A stretch of 64,000 nt of DNA from Curtobacterium sp. UNCCL20. Its GTDB lineage: Bacteria > Actinomycetota > Actinomycetes > Actinomycetales > Microbacteriaceae. Position 1 is the first letter of the stretch. Each line of letters opens with the position of its first letter. Location of the stretch: positions 434,001-498,000 of the forward strand of contig NZ_FNKG01000004.1 of NCBI RefSeq assembly GCF_900101675.1. The letters are read 5' to 3'. The notes under the pieces are model-generated. The model was not told where the DNA came from, searched no databases, and was given only the letters and a program-made list of their open reading frames with translations. This document shows, in pieces, positions 52,494-61,725 of this stretch. Made by a program: the position numbers and the translations under genes.

Positions 52494-53273
52494 TCAGTGC
52501 CCGAGCGCGTCGATCCGAGTGACCTCGTCCGGGGTCAGCTCGAGGCGCGCGCCGGCGGCGTTCGACCGGATGCGCTCCGGGTTCGACGACTTCGGGATGA
52601 CCACGAACTCGTGCGCCACGTGCCACGCGACGATGACCTGGGCAGCGTCGGCGTCGTGAGCCGAAGCGATCTCGACCAGGGTCGGGTCCTCGAGGTTGCT
52701 CGCCTTGAACGGGCTGTAGCCCTCGAGGACGACCCCGCGCTCGGACAGCCCCGAGGCGATCGCCGCGTCGAACTCGACCGGGCTCCACTTGATCTGGTTC
52801 ACGGCCGGGGTGGCGCCGGTCGCGGAGACGAGCTCGTCGATCTGGGCAAGCGAGTAGTTGCTGACGCCGACGGCACGGGTCAGCCCGTCCGCCTGCGCCT
52901 GCACGACCTGCTCCCAGACGTCGGGGCGGGCCTCGCCGTTCGGCGGCCAGTGCACGAGCCAGAGGTCGAGGTGGTCGAGCCCGAGCTGGTCGAGGCTCTC
53001 CTCGATGGTCTCCCGAACGCGGTCGGCGTTGTCCGGCGGGAGCTTCGTCGTGACGAAGACGTCGTCGCGGGCGAGCCCGGAGTCGGCGATCGCCTTCCCC
53101 ACCCCTCGCTGGTTGCGGTAGCCGGTGGCGGTGTCGATGTGGCGGTAGCCGGCTTCGAGTGCCGAGCCCACCGCTGCGGGTGCGTCGGAGTCCGGGATCT
53201 GCCAGGTGCCGAAGCCCAGGAGCGGCATCGATCCACCGGTGACGGACACGGACGGATTGGCGTAATCGGTCAT
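52494..53273 (-). CDS. Aldo/keto reductase (AKR5-like)
   Basis: 259 residues, TIM-barrel enzyme. The catalytic set is visible: Asp in HIDTATGYRNQ with Tyr, Lys in VTTKLPPDN, His in WLVHWPPNG. PKSSNPERIRSN binds the NADPH phosphate. Members close to 2,5-diketo-gluconate reductase reduce aldehydes and ketones. TAGACA six bases before the ATG marks a leaderless start. Convergent with the helicase; divergent from the secreted HNH-like nuclease gene. Confidence 0.92.
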   Translation of the reverse strand: MTDYANPSVSVTGGSMPLLGFGTWQIPDSDAPAAVGSALEAGYRHIDTATGYRNQRGVGKAIADSGLARDDVFVTTKLPPDNADRVRETIEESLDQLGLDHLDLWLVHWPPNGEARPDVWEQVVQAQADGLTRAVGVSNYSLAQIDELVSATGATPAVNQIKWSPVEFDAAIASGLSERGVVLEGYSPFKASNLEDPTLVEIASAHDADAAQVIVAWHVAHEFVVIPKSSNPERIRSNAAGARLELTPDEVTRIDALGH

Positions 53274-53427
53274 GCTCCGTGTCTACGCCCTCGGCCGTGC
53301 CGGGCTCAGAGCGAGGCAGGCCCTCCCCCGCCTCCCCGACCCACCGCCGTGGTCGTCGGCGATGTCCGTGGTGTCCGCCAGGATCGGGAGTCCGACCAGC
53401 ACGCACCACCAGGAGCACCACCAGAGC

Positions 53428-54261
53428 ATGACGTCCAGCCGACGCCGCACCCGCACCACCCTCACGTCCGTCATCGTCGCCCTCGCCCTCGCGGTCGGCG
53501 GCTACGCCCTCCACACCACCGGGGTCATCGGGAGCGACGCCGACGCTGCACCGGCGGCTCCCGGCACCACGTCAGCCCTGACGGACGAGCCCACCATCAC
53601 GACGGAACCCACCGCACCGGAGTCGAGTGGCGCCTCCAGTCCGACCGCGACCGGTGCCGACACCGCGACCGGCACCGGCACCGGCACCGGCACCGGCACC
53701 GACGGAGGTGCCGCGCAGGCGGCTCGTGCGCAGCTCGCTGCGCTGCCGGTGAAGGGCAAGGCGCCGGCCACCGGGTACGACCGCACCGGGGACTTCGGCA
53801 CCGCCTGGCTCGACGTCGACCGGAACGGGTGCGACACCCGCAACGACGTGCTCGCACGCGACCTCTCCACCATCACCCGGCAGGGCCCGTGCACGGTCCT
53901 GACGGGCACGCTCGTGTCGCCGTACACGGGGGCGACGATCGACTTCGTCCGTGGGAACACGACCTCGACGCTCGTGCAGATCGACCACGTCGTCGCGCTC
54001 GAGAACGCCTGGAGGACCGGGGCGCAGCAGCTGTCCCTGGCCGACCGCGAGGCGCTGGCGAACGACCCCGAGAACCTCTTCGCCGTGGACGGGCACTCGA
54101 ACGCGCAGAAGCGCTCCGGGGACGCCGCGACCTGGCTGCCCGCGAACACGGCGTTCCGCTGTACCTACATCGAGCACCAGGTGGCGGTGAAGTCGAGGTA
54201 CCGGCTGTGGGTCGCACCGGCCGAGCGCGACGCGATGCTCCGGATCCTGAACGGCTGCTGA
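53428..54261 (+). CDS. Secreted HNH-like nuclease (DUF1524/GmrSD C-terminal type)
   Basis: 277 residues: signal peptide or anchor helix (residues 10-30), a Thr/Ala/Gly low-complexity linker encoded by GGCACC repeats, then a DUF1524-like HNH nuclease domain with GCDTRNDVLARDL, QIDHVVALENAWRTGA (the His of the metal site) and NLFAVDGHSNAQK. Secreted members of this family degrade DNA outside the cell. The ATG at 53428 is chosen because the hydrophobic helix follows directly; no good ribosome site is seen. Whether it is anchored or released is unclear. Confidence 0.85.
   Translation: MTSSRRRTRTTLTSVIVALALAVGGYALHTTGVIGSDADAAPAAPGTTSALTDEPTITTEPTAPESSGASSPTATGADTATGTGTGTGTGTDGGAAQAARAQLAALPVKGKAPATGYDRTGDFGTAWLDVDRNGCDTRNDVLARDLSTITRQGPCTVLTGTLVSPYTGATIDFVRGNTTSTLVQIDHVVALENAWRTGAQQLSLADREALANDPENLFAVDGHSNAQKRSGDAATWLPANTAFRCTYIEHQVAVKSRYRLWVAPAERDAMLRILNGC
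53671..53700 (+). repeat. GGCACC tandem repeat inside nuclease linker
   Basis: Five perfect copies of GGCACC encode GTGTGTGTGT in the linker of the HNH-like protein. Copy-number change would only lengthen or shorten the linker by Gly-Thr pairs. Confidence 0.85.
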
Positions 54262-54384
54262 CCCGTCGCCCTGGACAACAGGTGTAGCGTAAGTGTGGTC
54301 GATGCGAATGCATCGGTCGGACTCGCCGCCCCATTCGCGGGACCCCGAGCCCTTCACCGTCGAAGACCTCAGGAGGCCTCCCCC

Positions 54385-55188
54385 ATGCCCGGAACCAGCA
54401 CAGTCAGCGCTCGCTTCACCGACCGCGTCGTCCTCATCACCGGCGGCGGCTCCGGCCTCGGCCGCGCGACCGCCGTCCGCCTCGCGACCGAGGGTGCCGC
54501 GCTGTCCCTCGTCGACGTGTCCGCCGACGGCCTCGAGGCATCGAAGGCCGCCGTCCTCGACGCTGCCCCCGACGCGCAGGTGCTCACCACCGTCGCCGAC
54601 GTGTCCGACGAGGCCCAGGTCGAGGCGTACGTCGCTGCGACCGTCGACCGATTCGGCCGGATCGACGGCTTCTTCAACAACGCCGGCATCGAGGGCAAGC
54701 AGAACCCCACCGAGTCGTTCACCGCGGCCGAGTTCGACAAGGTCGTCGCGATCAACCTGCGCGGCGTGTTCCTCGGGCTCGAGAAGGTCCTCGGGATCAT
54801 GCGCGAGCAGGGCTCCGGAATGGTCGTCAACACTGCGAGCGTCGGCGGCATCCGCGGCATCGGCAACCAGTCCGGCTACGCAGCGGCGAAGCACGGTGTC
54901 GTCGGACTCACCCGCAACTCGGCCGTCGAGTACGGCCGGTACGGCATCCGCATCAACGCCATCGCGCCGGGTGCGATCTGGACGCCGATGGTCGAGAACT
55001 CGATGAAGCAGCTCGACCCCGAGAACCCCCGCAAGGCCGCCGAGGAGTTCATCCAGGTGAACCCCACGAAGCGCTACGGCGAGGCCCCCGAGATCGCTGC
55101 CGTCGTCGCGTTCCTGCTGTCCGACGACGCGTCGTACGTCAACGCGACCGTCGTGCCGATCGACGGCGGGCAGTCGGCCGCGTACTGA
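54385..55188 (+). CDS. Short-chain dehydrogenase/reductase (SDR)
   Basis: 267 residues, classical SDR. Cofactor motif TGGGSGLGRATAVRLA, NNAG in FFNNAGIEGKQ, catalytic Ser in NTASVGGIRG, Tyr-x3-Lys in SGYAAAKHG, and the C-terminal DGGQSAAY ending. The Asp at the end of strand two (LSLVDVSADG) predicts NAD preference. AGGAGG precedes the ATG by six bases. It is a single gene; the substrate is unknown. Confidence 0.93.
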   Translation: MPGTSTVSARFTDRVVLITGGGSGLGRATAVRLATEGAALSLVDVSADGLEASKAAVLDAAPDAQVLTTVADVSDEAQVEAYVAATVDRFGRIDGFFNNAGIEGKQNPTESFTAAEFDKVVAINLRGVFLGLEKVLGIMREQGSGMVVNTASVGGIRGIGNQSGYAAAKHGVVGLTRNSAVEYGRYGIRINAIAPGAIWTPMVENSMKQLDPENPRKAAEEFIQVNPTKRYGEAPEIAAVVAFLLSDDASYVNATVVPIDGGQSAAY

Positions 55189-55280
55189 GTCCGCCACCCG
55201 GCGTGCGTGCGACCTCGACGCGCGCTGGGCATCGCCCTGGAGGCGCGGCGCACCTCCGCCACGCGTGGCAGTCTGCGGAC

Positions 55281-55955
55281 ATGGCTGAGTTGCTGACCAT
55301 CCCGCAGGCTTTCGCGTTGCTCCAGATCGCACCCGACGGTCGTCGCAGCACCGACGGCCAGCGCCTCGACCTCGGGCTCGCCGGGGCCGCGCTGGCGGAC
55401 CTCGCGCTCCGCGGAGCGATCACGCTCGAGGGCGGCCGTGTCGGGATCGCGACCGGCACGCCCACAGGCGACGCCGCCCTCGACGGCGTGCTCGAGCAGG
55501 TGCGCTCGGTGTTCTCGGTCTCCGGCACGCCGCGGAAGGCGAAGTGGTGGGTGCAGCGACTCGGGAAGCGCCCGCTCCGCGACGCGGTGCTGGCCGGGCT
55601 CGTGCAACGCGACATCATCACCGAGGAACAGCGCACCACCCTCGTGCTGTTCACCACGACCCGCCACCCGGAACGCGACGGCGGTCCCGAGTCGCTCGTC
55701 CGAGCCGGCATCGCCGACGTGCTCGCGCAGCGTATCCAACCCAGTCCGTACCTGGCGGCGCTGGTCGGCCTGCTGGATGCGACGAACACGCTGCGGGACC
55801 AGTTCGGCCGGGTCGACAAGTCCGTCGTCCGGTCGATCAGCGAGGGCGAGTGGGCGTCCCCTGCGGTCCGTGCCGTCCTGACCGACATCCAGTCCGCGGC
55901 GGTGATGGCCGGGGCCATGGTGGCGACGACCGCTGCAGCGACATCGACGAGCTGA
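55281..55955 (+). CDS. GPP34 (GOLPH3-like) family protein
   Basis: 224 residues with the GOLPH3/VPS74 layout: LTIPQAFALLQIAPDGRR-type start, GLAGAALADLALRGAITLE, and the later LRDAVLAGLVQRDIITEEQR. Eukaryotic members bind Golgi phosphoinositides; bacterial ones are frequent in actinobacteria with unknown role, probably membrane association. CAGTCT six bases before the ATG is the only start signal. It is followed by a 248-base gap in which I see no gene. Confidence 0.83.
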   Translation: MAELLTIPQAFALLQIAPDGRRSTDGQRLDLGLAGAALADLALRGAITLEGGRVGIATGTPTGDAALDGVLEQVRSVFSVSGTPRKAKWWVQRLGKRPLRDAVLAGLVQRDIITEEQRTTLVLFTTTRHPERDGGPESLVRAGIADVLAQRIQPSPYLAALVGLLDATNTLRDQFGRVDKSVVRSISEGEWASPAVRAVLTDIQSAAVMAGAMVATTAAATSTS

Positions 55956-56203
55956 TCGGTCCGGCCGGCCACGGATCGGCGATCGCACGCCGCCTGCCGG
56001 GGCAGGTTCGTTCCGTTTCCTGGCGGATCCGGACCGCCAACTCCGGGGAATCCGGTCGAGATCGGACAACTCGCAAAATGCACGTTCGGCGATCCCTGCG
56101 GGGCCGCCCGGTGGACGCCGCGGACAACGCACCCATCTGAGTGGTCGGACGGGCCACGGTCGGTCGATCAGGTTGGGCCAGTCGCCCTTCGCCGCCGACC
56201 GGT

Positions 56204-56578
56204 TCAGAGCACGTGGTGCCCGATGAGCCGGCCGAGGTAGGTGATGTCGAAGCGGCCCTTGAATTCGAACCGGACCTTGCCGAGACCGCTGAACCACAGC
56301 TCGAGCTCGGCATCGAGGTCGAACGTCCCGGCGGTCTCGACGGAGAACGCCTGCACTTTGCTGTACGGCAGAGAGCTGAAGTCACGCTTCTTGCCGGTGA
56401 TGCCCTGCACGTTCACCGCGATGATGCGCTTGTCGGTGAAGACGACGAAGTCGCGGATGGTCTTCGCCGCGACGAGGACCGCCTCGCCTTCGAGCAGGAG
56501 CCCTGAGATCTGCGGCACGATTTCGGCCGGGTCGCACTGGGCGAGCTTGAACAGGGAACCGTTGTTGAAGTCGATCAC
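56204..56578 (-). CDS. PH domain-containing protein (bacterial PH domain)
   Basis: 124 residues covering one domain of the bacterial PH type: GEAVLVAAKTIRDFVVFTDK then RIIAVNVQGITGKKRDFSSLPYSK, with a C-terminal helix. The fold is known for such proteins and they form oligomers, but no function is settled. The GTG start is six bases after TACGAT. Divergent from the membrane protein gene at 56704. Confidence 0.85.
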   Translation of the reverse strand: MIDFNNGSLFKLAQCDPAEIVPQISGLLLEGEAVLVAAKTIRDFVVFTDKRIIAVNVQGITGKKRDFSSLPYSKVQAFSVETAGTFDLDAELELWFSGLGKVRFEFKGRFDITYLGRLIGHHVL

Positions 56579-56703
56579 GGCGCGATCGTAGCGACGGGGA
56601 GGAGCAGGGCAGCGGATTCGCGTGCACCCAGTTCTGGGGTTCGCTCATGTCCGCGGGTCGGGGCAAGCTGGTGCGGTCGTACGGAGACGAACGGGAGACG
56701 ACG

Positions 56704-57585
56704 ATGCCCCTCGGTGGACCAGGACCACGCGATTGGTCCCCACCGGGTGCCACGACACCTCGACGCCCCACCAGCGGCCCGCGCCGACCCGCGCTGTACG
56801 ACCCGACACCGTGGAGAGCAGCGACGACGGCCGCCCCGCGAGGAACTCGCCCGTGGGCATTCGCGACGCTTTCGATGCTGCTGGGCATCGGGAGCCTCGT
56901 CCTCGCGCTCGTCGAGCCCCAACGCTCCGGTCTCCCGTCGGGCTTCATCGTGTCGACCATCGGCATCACCGCCATCGTCGTCGGCGTCCACGCGGTCCGA
57001 GTGGCTCGATGGGGTTCTGCGACCACACGAGCGTTCGGTCGTGGCGGGGCGATCCTCGGCACGGTCGGGACTGCGCTGATGCTCTACGCGCTCCTGGCCT
57101 TCGGGCTGACCACGATCGGGATCGCACTTCCCGCGCTGTCCCTTCCCGCTGTCGGCCATCAGCAGGCCGCCCCCGCTGTCGCGATGCCGACGTCCGACGC
57201 CGCCGACGGGCAACCGACCGCCGCTACCACCTCACCGGGCTCCGCGGTCGGTGCTCCCGCAGCGCCTGCAGGTGGGGTCGAGAGCGGCGCCACGACGCGC
57301 GCGACCGAGCAGTCGTCGCTCACGCAGAGCGCTGGCACGTTGGCGTTCGTCATGGAGCAGCGATTCGGGGCGGGACCGTACCCGAGCACGCTCGCGGTCG
57401 GCGGGAGCGCGCCCGAACGGATCATGCTGGCCGACGGCTCGGGATTGGCCGCCGTGCCGGACGGCGCCCGGGTTCTCTACTCCGCAGCGACCGACGGCAG
57501 CGCGTGGTCGGTGACGATCATCGGTGCGCAGTTCGGGAGCGTCGTGACCTACAGTTCCGCGATCGGTACCGTCACCGCTGGGTGA
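56704..57585 (+). CDS. Membrane protein with extracellular C-terminal domain (DUF4190-like)
   Basis: 293 residues: a Pro/Arg-rich cytoplasmic start, three hydrophobic segments between about 50 and 145 arranged like DUF4190 proteins (ATLSMLLGIGSLVLALVEP), a Thr/Ala/Pro linker, and a globular tail of about 85 residues (FVMEQRFGAGPYPSTLAVGG) resembling pilin-like or unknown extracellular domains. GGGAGACGACG precedes the ATG; an ATG 57 bases upstream is less likely. Role unknown. Confidence 0.68.
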   Translation: MPLGGPGPRDWSPPGATTPRRPTSGPRRPALYDPTPWRAATTAAPRGTRPWAFATLSMLLGIGSLVLALVEPQRSGLPSGFIVSTIGITAIVVGVHAVRVARWGSATTRAFGRGGAILGTVGTALMLYALLAFGLTTIGIALPALSLPAVGHQQAAPAVAMPTSDAADGQPTAATTSPGSAVGAPAAPAGGVESGATTRATEQSSLTQSAGTLAFVMEQRFGAGPYPSTLAVGGSAPERIMLADGSGLAAVPDGARVLYSAATDGSAWSVTIIGAQFGSVVTYSSAIGTVTAG

Positions 57586-57606
57586 CCGCAGCGCCAGCCA
57601 AGGGTG

Positions 57607-60600
57607 TCAGCGGCGGGGCTCCACGAGCTCGATGAACCGCGAGAGCAACGACAGCCCGGCGATGGACGGGGGCAGCCCCGTGGTGAGCGCCGGCGAGTGC
57701 ACGAGGTACGCCGCCCACTTCGCCCGAGACAACGCCACGTTCAGCCGGTTCGGCATCAGCAGGAAGTCGAGCCCGCGCGGGATGTCCGCCGCGCTCGACG
57801 CCGCCAACGACACGATGGACACGACGGCTTCGCGGCCCTGGAACAGGTCGACCGTGCCGACCTGGGTCCCCCGGAAGCCTGCGCGGTCGAGTTCCTGCCG
57901 GATCACCGCCCCTTGCGCGTTGTAGGGCGCGACGACGATGACGTCCTCGTCGGTCAGCGTCCGCGTGACGTCCCCGTCGACCCACCGCCGCCCGACGACG
58001 TCCTGCACGAGCTGCACCACGCGTGCAGCCTCTTCGACGGACGACGTCGTGTTGCCCGCGTGCACCACCGGCACCGCGTGGACCCCGGCGTCGATGCCGT
58101 CGAGGTGCCGCCCGGACACCATCGACGCGAGCTGCCCGTCGTAGGACAGCGCCGACACCGATGCGGTCAGGGCCGGCTCCATGCGGCGTGTGCGCGCGAG
58201 GAAGTACCCGAACTCCGCCGGCAGCACGTGCTCCCCGTCCGTCAGCCACCCGAGCGCGGACTCGTCGACCGGCTCCGGGTGCGACCCCTGCGACACCTGC
58301 GGCAGCTGCTGCGGATCGCCGAGGAGGAGCAGGCGCGTGGCGGCGACCGACGACGCAATGGTCGGGGCGAGCGAGAACTGCCCGGCCTCGTCGACGACGA
58401 GCAGGTCGAGGGAATGACGTGCGATCGTCGTCTCGTTCGCGAACGTCCACGCCGTGCCGCCGACGACACCGCCGGTTCCGGACGCCTCACAAGACGATAG
58501 GAACGCAGCGACCGCGGCGTTGTTCTTCACCGGGGTCCACGCGGCAGCCTCGACGTCCTCGGGATCGGCTCCGGTGCGGGGCACCTTCACGACCCGGTCA
58601 GCGGGCACACCGGCCTTGACCACCGAGGACAGGAAGTTCTCCGAGGTGGCGTGCGACTGTCCGACCACCCCGACGCGCCACCCGTACTCGCGGACGAGCC
58701 GCGCGACCACGTTCGAGCCGACGTACGTCTTGCCGGTGCCGGGAGGCCCCTGGATCGCCAGGTACGACCGATCGAGCCCGAGCAGCGTCGCCACCACCGC
58801 GGACACCGTGTCGTCGCCCTGCACGGGCACGATCGCACCGCGCGGCGGAACCCTCCGGAGCAGGTCGAGCGCCGGGTCGGGCAGCATCGCGGGCAGCTCG
58901 TCGAGGACCCACTGCCCCCACTCGGCGATCGCTTCGGGCTGCGGCTTCGCCCGCGGCGGTGCAGCGGGAGCGAGGGCGACCGGGAAGTCGTGGTGCGGCT
59001 CTCCGCCGACGGGGAGGCTCTCCTTGAGCAGCACCTCGGTGGCGTCGCCGTTGTCGAAGACGTCCAGTACGACCGCGCGACCTGACGCGCCCTTCGACCC
59101 GGGGGCCGGAGCGTCGACCGACCGCGGAAGCGGGTCGTCGTAGACGAGGTGGGGCGTGCCTCCAGGCCGGAGCCGCGAACCCGGCGCGAGCGTCCCCGAC
59201 AACCGGAGTTCCCGTGACTGCGACCGGGCACGCGGCAGCGTGTCCCAGTCCCGCTCGACCGACGCGCGCTCGACCACCAGGACGTCACGCGTGTCGGCCC
59301 AGTCGTCGACGGGGTTCCGCAGGCGGTCGAAGTGGTCCTGCCAGAAGGTCTTCGCCTCGCGGCGGTGGTAGTCGATGGCGGCTGCGGCGAGCGCCAGCGC
59401 CGTCTGGTCCGGCGTCCGGTCGAGGGCGTCGACGTCCGCTGTCGCGGCGGCGAGCGCAACGTACACGGGGTTCGGTTCGCGCTCGACCGGGATCGGCGGG
59501 ACGAGCTCGGGCTGCTCGGGCGTGGCAGCCGCCGCTGGTGCGCCGGTCCGCAGCGACAGCAGCCAGTCGCGCAGGCGCAGCGTCGAGCGGCAGTCGTACG
59601 CGTTGTAGTCCGCGACCTCGTCGAGCATGTGCTGGCCCGCCGCCGCGTCGCCCGAGCGGAGTTCCGTGATCGCGTCGACGTAGGCGGTGATGCTGTCGGC
59701 GGCGTTCGTGACGTCGCTCAGCCGCAGGTCCTCGCCCATGTACAGCGGCTCGAGCTTCTTGATCGAGTAGCTGTGGCTGCCGACCACGAGCGCCTTCCGC
59801 ACGACCGGGTACAGGTCGACCAGGACGCCGGCGCGCAGCAGGTCGTCGACCGCCTCTTCGCCGACGCCGTGCCGTGCGGCCAGGGACAGCAGGTGCGTCC
59901 GTTCGTACGCCGCGTAGTGGTAGACGTGCATTCCCGGGTACTGTGCGCGGCGCTCCTCGATGAACGCGAGGAAGTCGATCAGCGCCTGTCGTTCGTCGCG
60001 GATCGTGTGCGCCCAGAACGCCGTGAACGCGGCCTGGTCGTCGACGATGCCGAACAGGTAGTCGAGCCCCCAGTGCACGCCGTCCTCGGTGTGCAGCGGA
60101 TCCCCCTCGAAGTCGAAGAAGACGTCGCCCGGGTCCGGTGCCGGGATCGCGTCGAGCGCCCGCGGGTCGAGGACCTCGTAGAGCGGCTTGGTGGGCTGCG
60201 TGCTCGCCCCGGTCGCGCGGCTCGCGTCGCGCAGGTGGTCGGTGTCGACCTGGAGGCGCGCCTGCCGCACCAGCCGATCCTGCGTCCCACGGGACAAACC
60301 GGCCACCGCCGCAGTGCGGTCCGCCAGGTCGTCGATCGTCCGCACCCCCTGCCGGATCAGCTTCGCCCGCTGGTCGAGGCGCATCCCGGCGACGAGCACC
60401 AGGTCACGGTGCTGCTCCACCTGGGTCGTGCACACGGAGCAGCGGCCGCAGCTCGAGTAGCGCGGGTCGCCCCACGCCAGCTCGCCGTTCGCCTGGATCC
60501 GCTCCCCGATCACCCGCTCGAGCTCAGCGCGCTGCGTGCGGTACACCGGCGCGATGTCCGCCAGGTCGTGCGTGGTCGTCGTCCGGTCACCGAGCACCAG

Positions 60601-61110
60601 GTGGACCTGCTGCCCCGTCGGGATGCCGTGCGCCTGCATCCGGTCGGCGTAGGCGGCGAGCTGCAGGAGCGCGCTGATCTTGGCGTGCCGGGCGAGCTTG
60701 GTGTCGTAGACCTCGTACTCGCCCTGGTCGTTGCGGATGATGAAGTCCGCGAAGCCGATGAAGCCACTGCTGTCGGCGGACGCGGGCGCGTGGAAGGTCG
60801 GCTGGTACAGGACCTCGGCGCCGTCCCGCATGGCCGTCAGCGCTGCTTCGGCTGCGCTCGCGTAGTCCGGGGGCGCCGGCCGATCGAACTCGACGACGTC
60901 CCGCGTCTGTTTGAGGATGTCGAGGTAGTCGAGCTCGTGCTGGTCCCCGAGCCTGGCGGTGCGCTCGAGCATGTCGTCGTGCACGTCCGGCAGGGGTTCG
61001 CCGCGACCGAGCTTCGTGTCGAGCCGGCGGAGGAAGGCCCACTCGCACGCGGCCCACGTCGAGAGGTCGCTCGGGCTGAGCAGCACGTGCCCGTCGGTGC
61101 CGATCTGCAT
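57607..61110 (-). CDS. TM0106-type RecB-like nuclease fused to SF1 DNA helicase
   Basis: 1167 residues. Residues 1-240: RecB/Cas4-like nuclease with EVYDTKLARHAK near 134-145. Cys22 (WAACEW) plus Cys221, Cys224 and Cys227 (SSCGRCSVC) have the one-plus-three pattern of the 4Fe-4S staple in Cas4, AddB and Dna2. Residues about 330-520: RNase H-like domain (DVFFDFEGDPL). Residues 760-1160: superfamily 1 helicase with Walker A GPPGTGKTY near 788, LLVVDEAGQFSL near 905 and VALSRAKWAAYLVH at the end. The family is TM0106 (RecB-like putative nuclease). A role in DNA end processing or repair is expected. GAGGGGGAG precedes the ATG. Confidence 0.9.
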   Translation of the reverse strand: MQIGTDGHVLLSPSDLSTWAACEWAFLRRLDTKLGRGEPLPDVHDDMLERTARLGDQHELDYLDILKQTRDVVEFDRPAPPDYASAAEAALTAMRDGAEVLYQPTFHAPASADSSGFIGFADFIIRNDQGEYEVYDTKLARHAKISALLQLAAYADRMQAHGIPTGQQVHLVLGDRTTTTHDLADIAPVYRTQRAELERVIGERIQANGELAWGDPRYSSCGRCSVCTTQVEQHRDLVLVAGMRLDQRAKLIRQGVRTIDDLADRTAAVAGLSRGTQDRLVRQARLQVDTDHLRDASRATGASTQPTKPLYEVLDPRALDAIPAPDPGDVFFDFEGDPLHTEDGVHWGLDYLFGIVDDQAAFTAFWAHTIRDERQALIDFLAFIEERRAQYPGMHVYHYAAYERTHLLSLAARHGVGEEAVDDLLRAGVLVDLYPVVRKALVVGSHSYSIKKLEPLYMGEDLRLSDVTNAADSITAYVDAITELRSGDAAAGQHMLDEVADYNAYDCRSTLRLRDWLLSLRTGAPAAAATPEQPELVPPIPVEREPNPVYVALAAATADVDALDRTPDQTALALAAAAIDYHRREAKTFWQDHFDRLRNPVDDWADTRDVLVVERASVERDWDTLPRARSQSRELRLSGTLAPGSRLRPGGTPHLVYDDPLPRSVDAPAPGSKGASGRAVVLDVFDNGDATEVLLKESLPVGGEPHHDFPVALAPAAPPRAKPQPEAIAEWGQWVLDELPAMLPDPALDLLRRVPPRGAIVPVQGDDTVSAVVATLLGLDRSYLAIQGPPGTGKTYVGSNVVARLVREYGWRVGVVGQSHATSENFLSSVVKAGVPADRVVKVPRTGADPEDVEAAAWTPVKNNAAVAAFLSSCEASGTGGVVGGTAWTFANETTIARHSLDLLVVDEAGQFSLAPTIASSVAATRLLLLGDPQQLPQVSQGSHPEPVDESALGWLTDGEHVLPAEFGYFLARTRRMEPALTASVSALSYDGQLASMVSGRHLDGIDAGVHAVPVVHAGNTTSSVEEAARVVQLVQDVVGRRWVDGDVTRTLTDEDVIVVAPYNAQGAVIRQELDRAGFRGTQVGTVDLFQGREAVVSIVSLAASSAADIPRGLDFLLMPNRLNVALSRAKWAAYLVHSPALTTGLPPSIAGLSLLSRFIELVEPRR

Positions 61111-61170
61111 GGACTCCCCCTCGTTCGCTGGTGCGCTCGAAGCCTAGGGGCGGCCGCCGACAGGTTCGAG

Positions 61171-61725
61171 TCATGGCACTGCTGCCGAGTTCCAGATCCC
61201 GCGCACCGCCCGCGCGAACCACGCCATCGCCGGCCCCGCGACGAGGACGACCAGCAGGACGTCTGTCACGGCCCGCGCCAGTGGGACGACCTGCACCGGC
61301 ACGGGTCCCCAGCTCGCCACCAGCCAACACGTGGCCGCAATGCTGAGGGCTACCCCGAGTCGTCGACCAGCAGGTCCGCTTGCCTGGCGGACGACGACCA
61401 CGGCGAGGGTCAGGGTCAGGACGGGCGCCGCGAGCTGCGCCGCCGTCACTGCCCAGTACAGCACTGCCGGGTGCAGGCCCACCGCAGCCCGACCGAGCAG
61501 CTGCAGGACGAGGGCACCGAACACCCACCCGATCGTCCACGACGCTCTCCAGGTCATGATCGCCCCGACCAGCAACAGCGCGCCACTCGTGATCGCGATG
61601 ACGATCGGGGTCGGTCCGACCAGCGGACTGGCCACGAATCCGCGCGCGAAGTCGTCAACGGCCGAACTCACCACACCGAGCGCGCCGAGGCCCCCGACTC
61701 CCCTTGCCGCGTCGAGGCGAGTCAT
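61171..61725 (-). CDS. Small integral membrane protein
   Basis: 184 residues with five or six hydrophobic segments, no recognised family. The ATG at 61725 overlaps the stop of the upstream lipoprotein gene as ATGA, so the two are translationally coupled. It ends 61 bases before the nuclease-helicase start on the same strand. Confidence 0.68.
   Translation of the reverse strand: MTRLDAARGVGGLGALGVVSSAVDDFARGFVASPLVGPTPIVIAITSGALLLVGAIMTWRASWTIGWVFGALVLQLLGRAAVGLHPAVLYWAVTAAQLAAPVLTLTLAVVVVRQASGPAGRRLGVALSIAATCWLVASWGPVPVQVVPLARAVTDVLLVVLVAGPAMAWFARAVRGIWNSAAVP

Noticed and set aside
48505..53514. A 1669-residue minus-strand open frame across the SNF2 helicase gene
   Set aside because: Only its last 101 codons look protein-like (annotated as a small hypothetical gene). 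The rest is a shadow of the helicase and aldo-keto reductase region.
55956..56203. 248-base gap after the GPP34 gene searched for a small gene or RNA
   Set aside because: Short frames there lack start signals and composition of proteins; no convincing hairpin or promoter was seen.
48877..61110. SNF2 helicase and nuclease-helicase fusion considered as an antiviral defence island
   Set aside because: They are 5 kb apart, separated by metabolic and unknown genes, and no methylase, toxin, STAND or other defence gene is present. Each fits housekeeping repair better.
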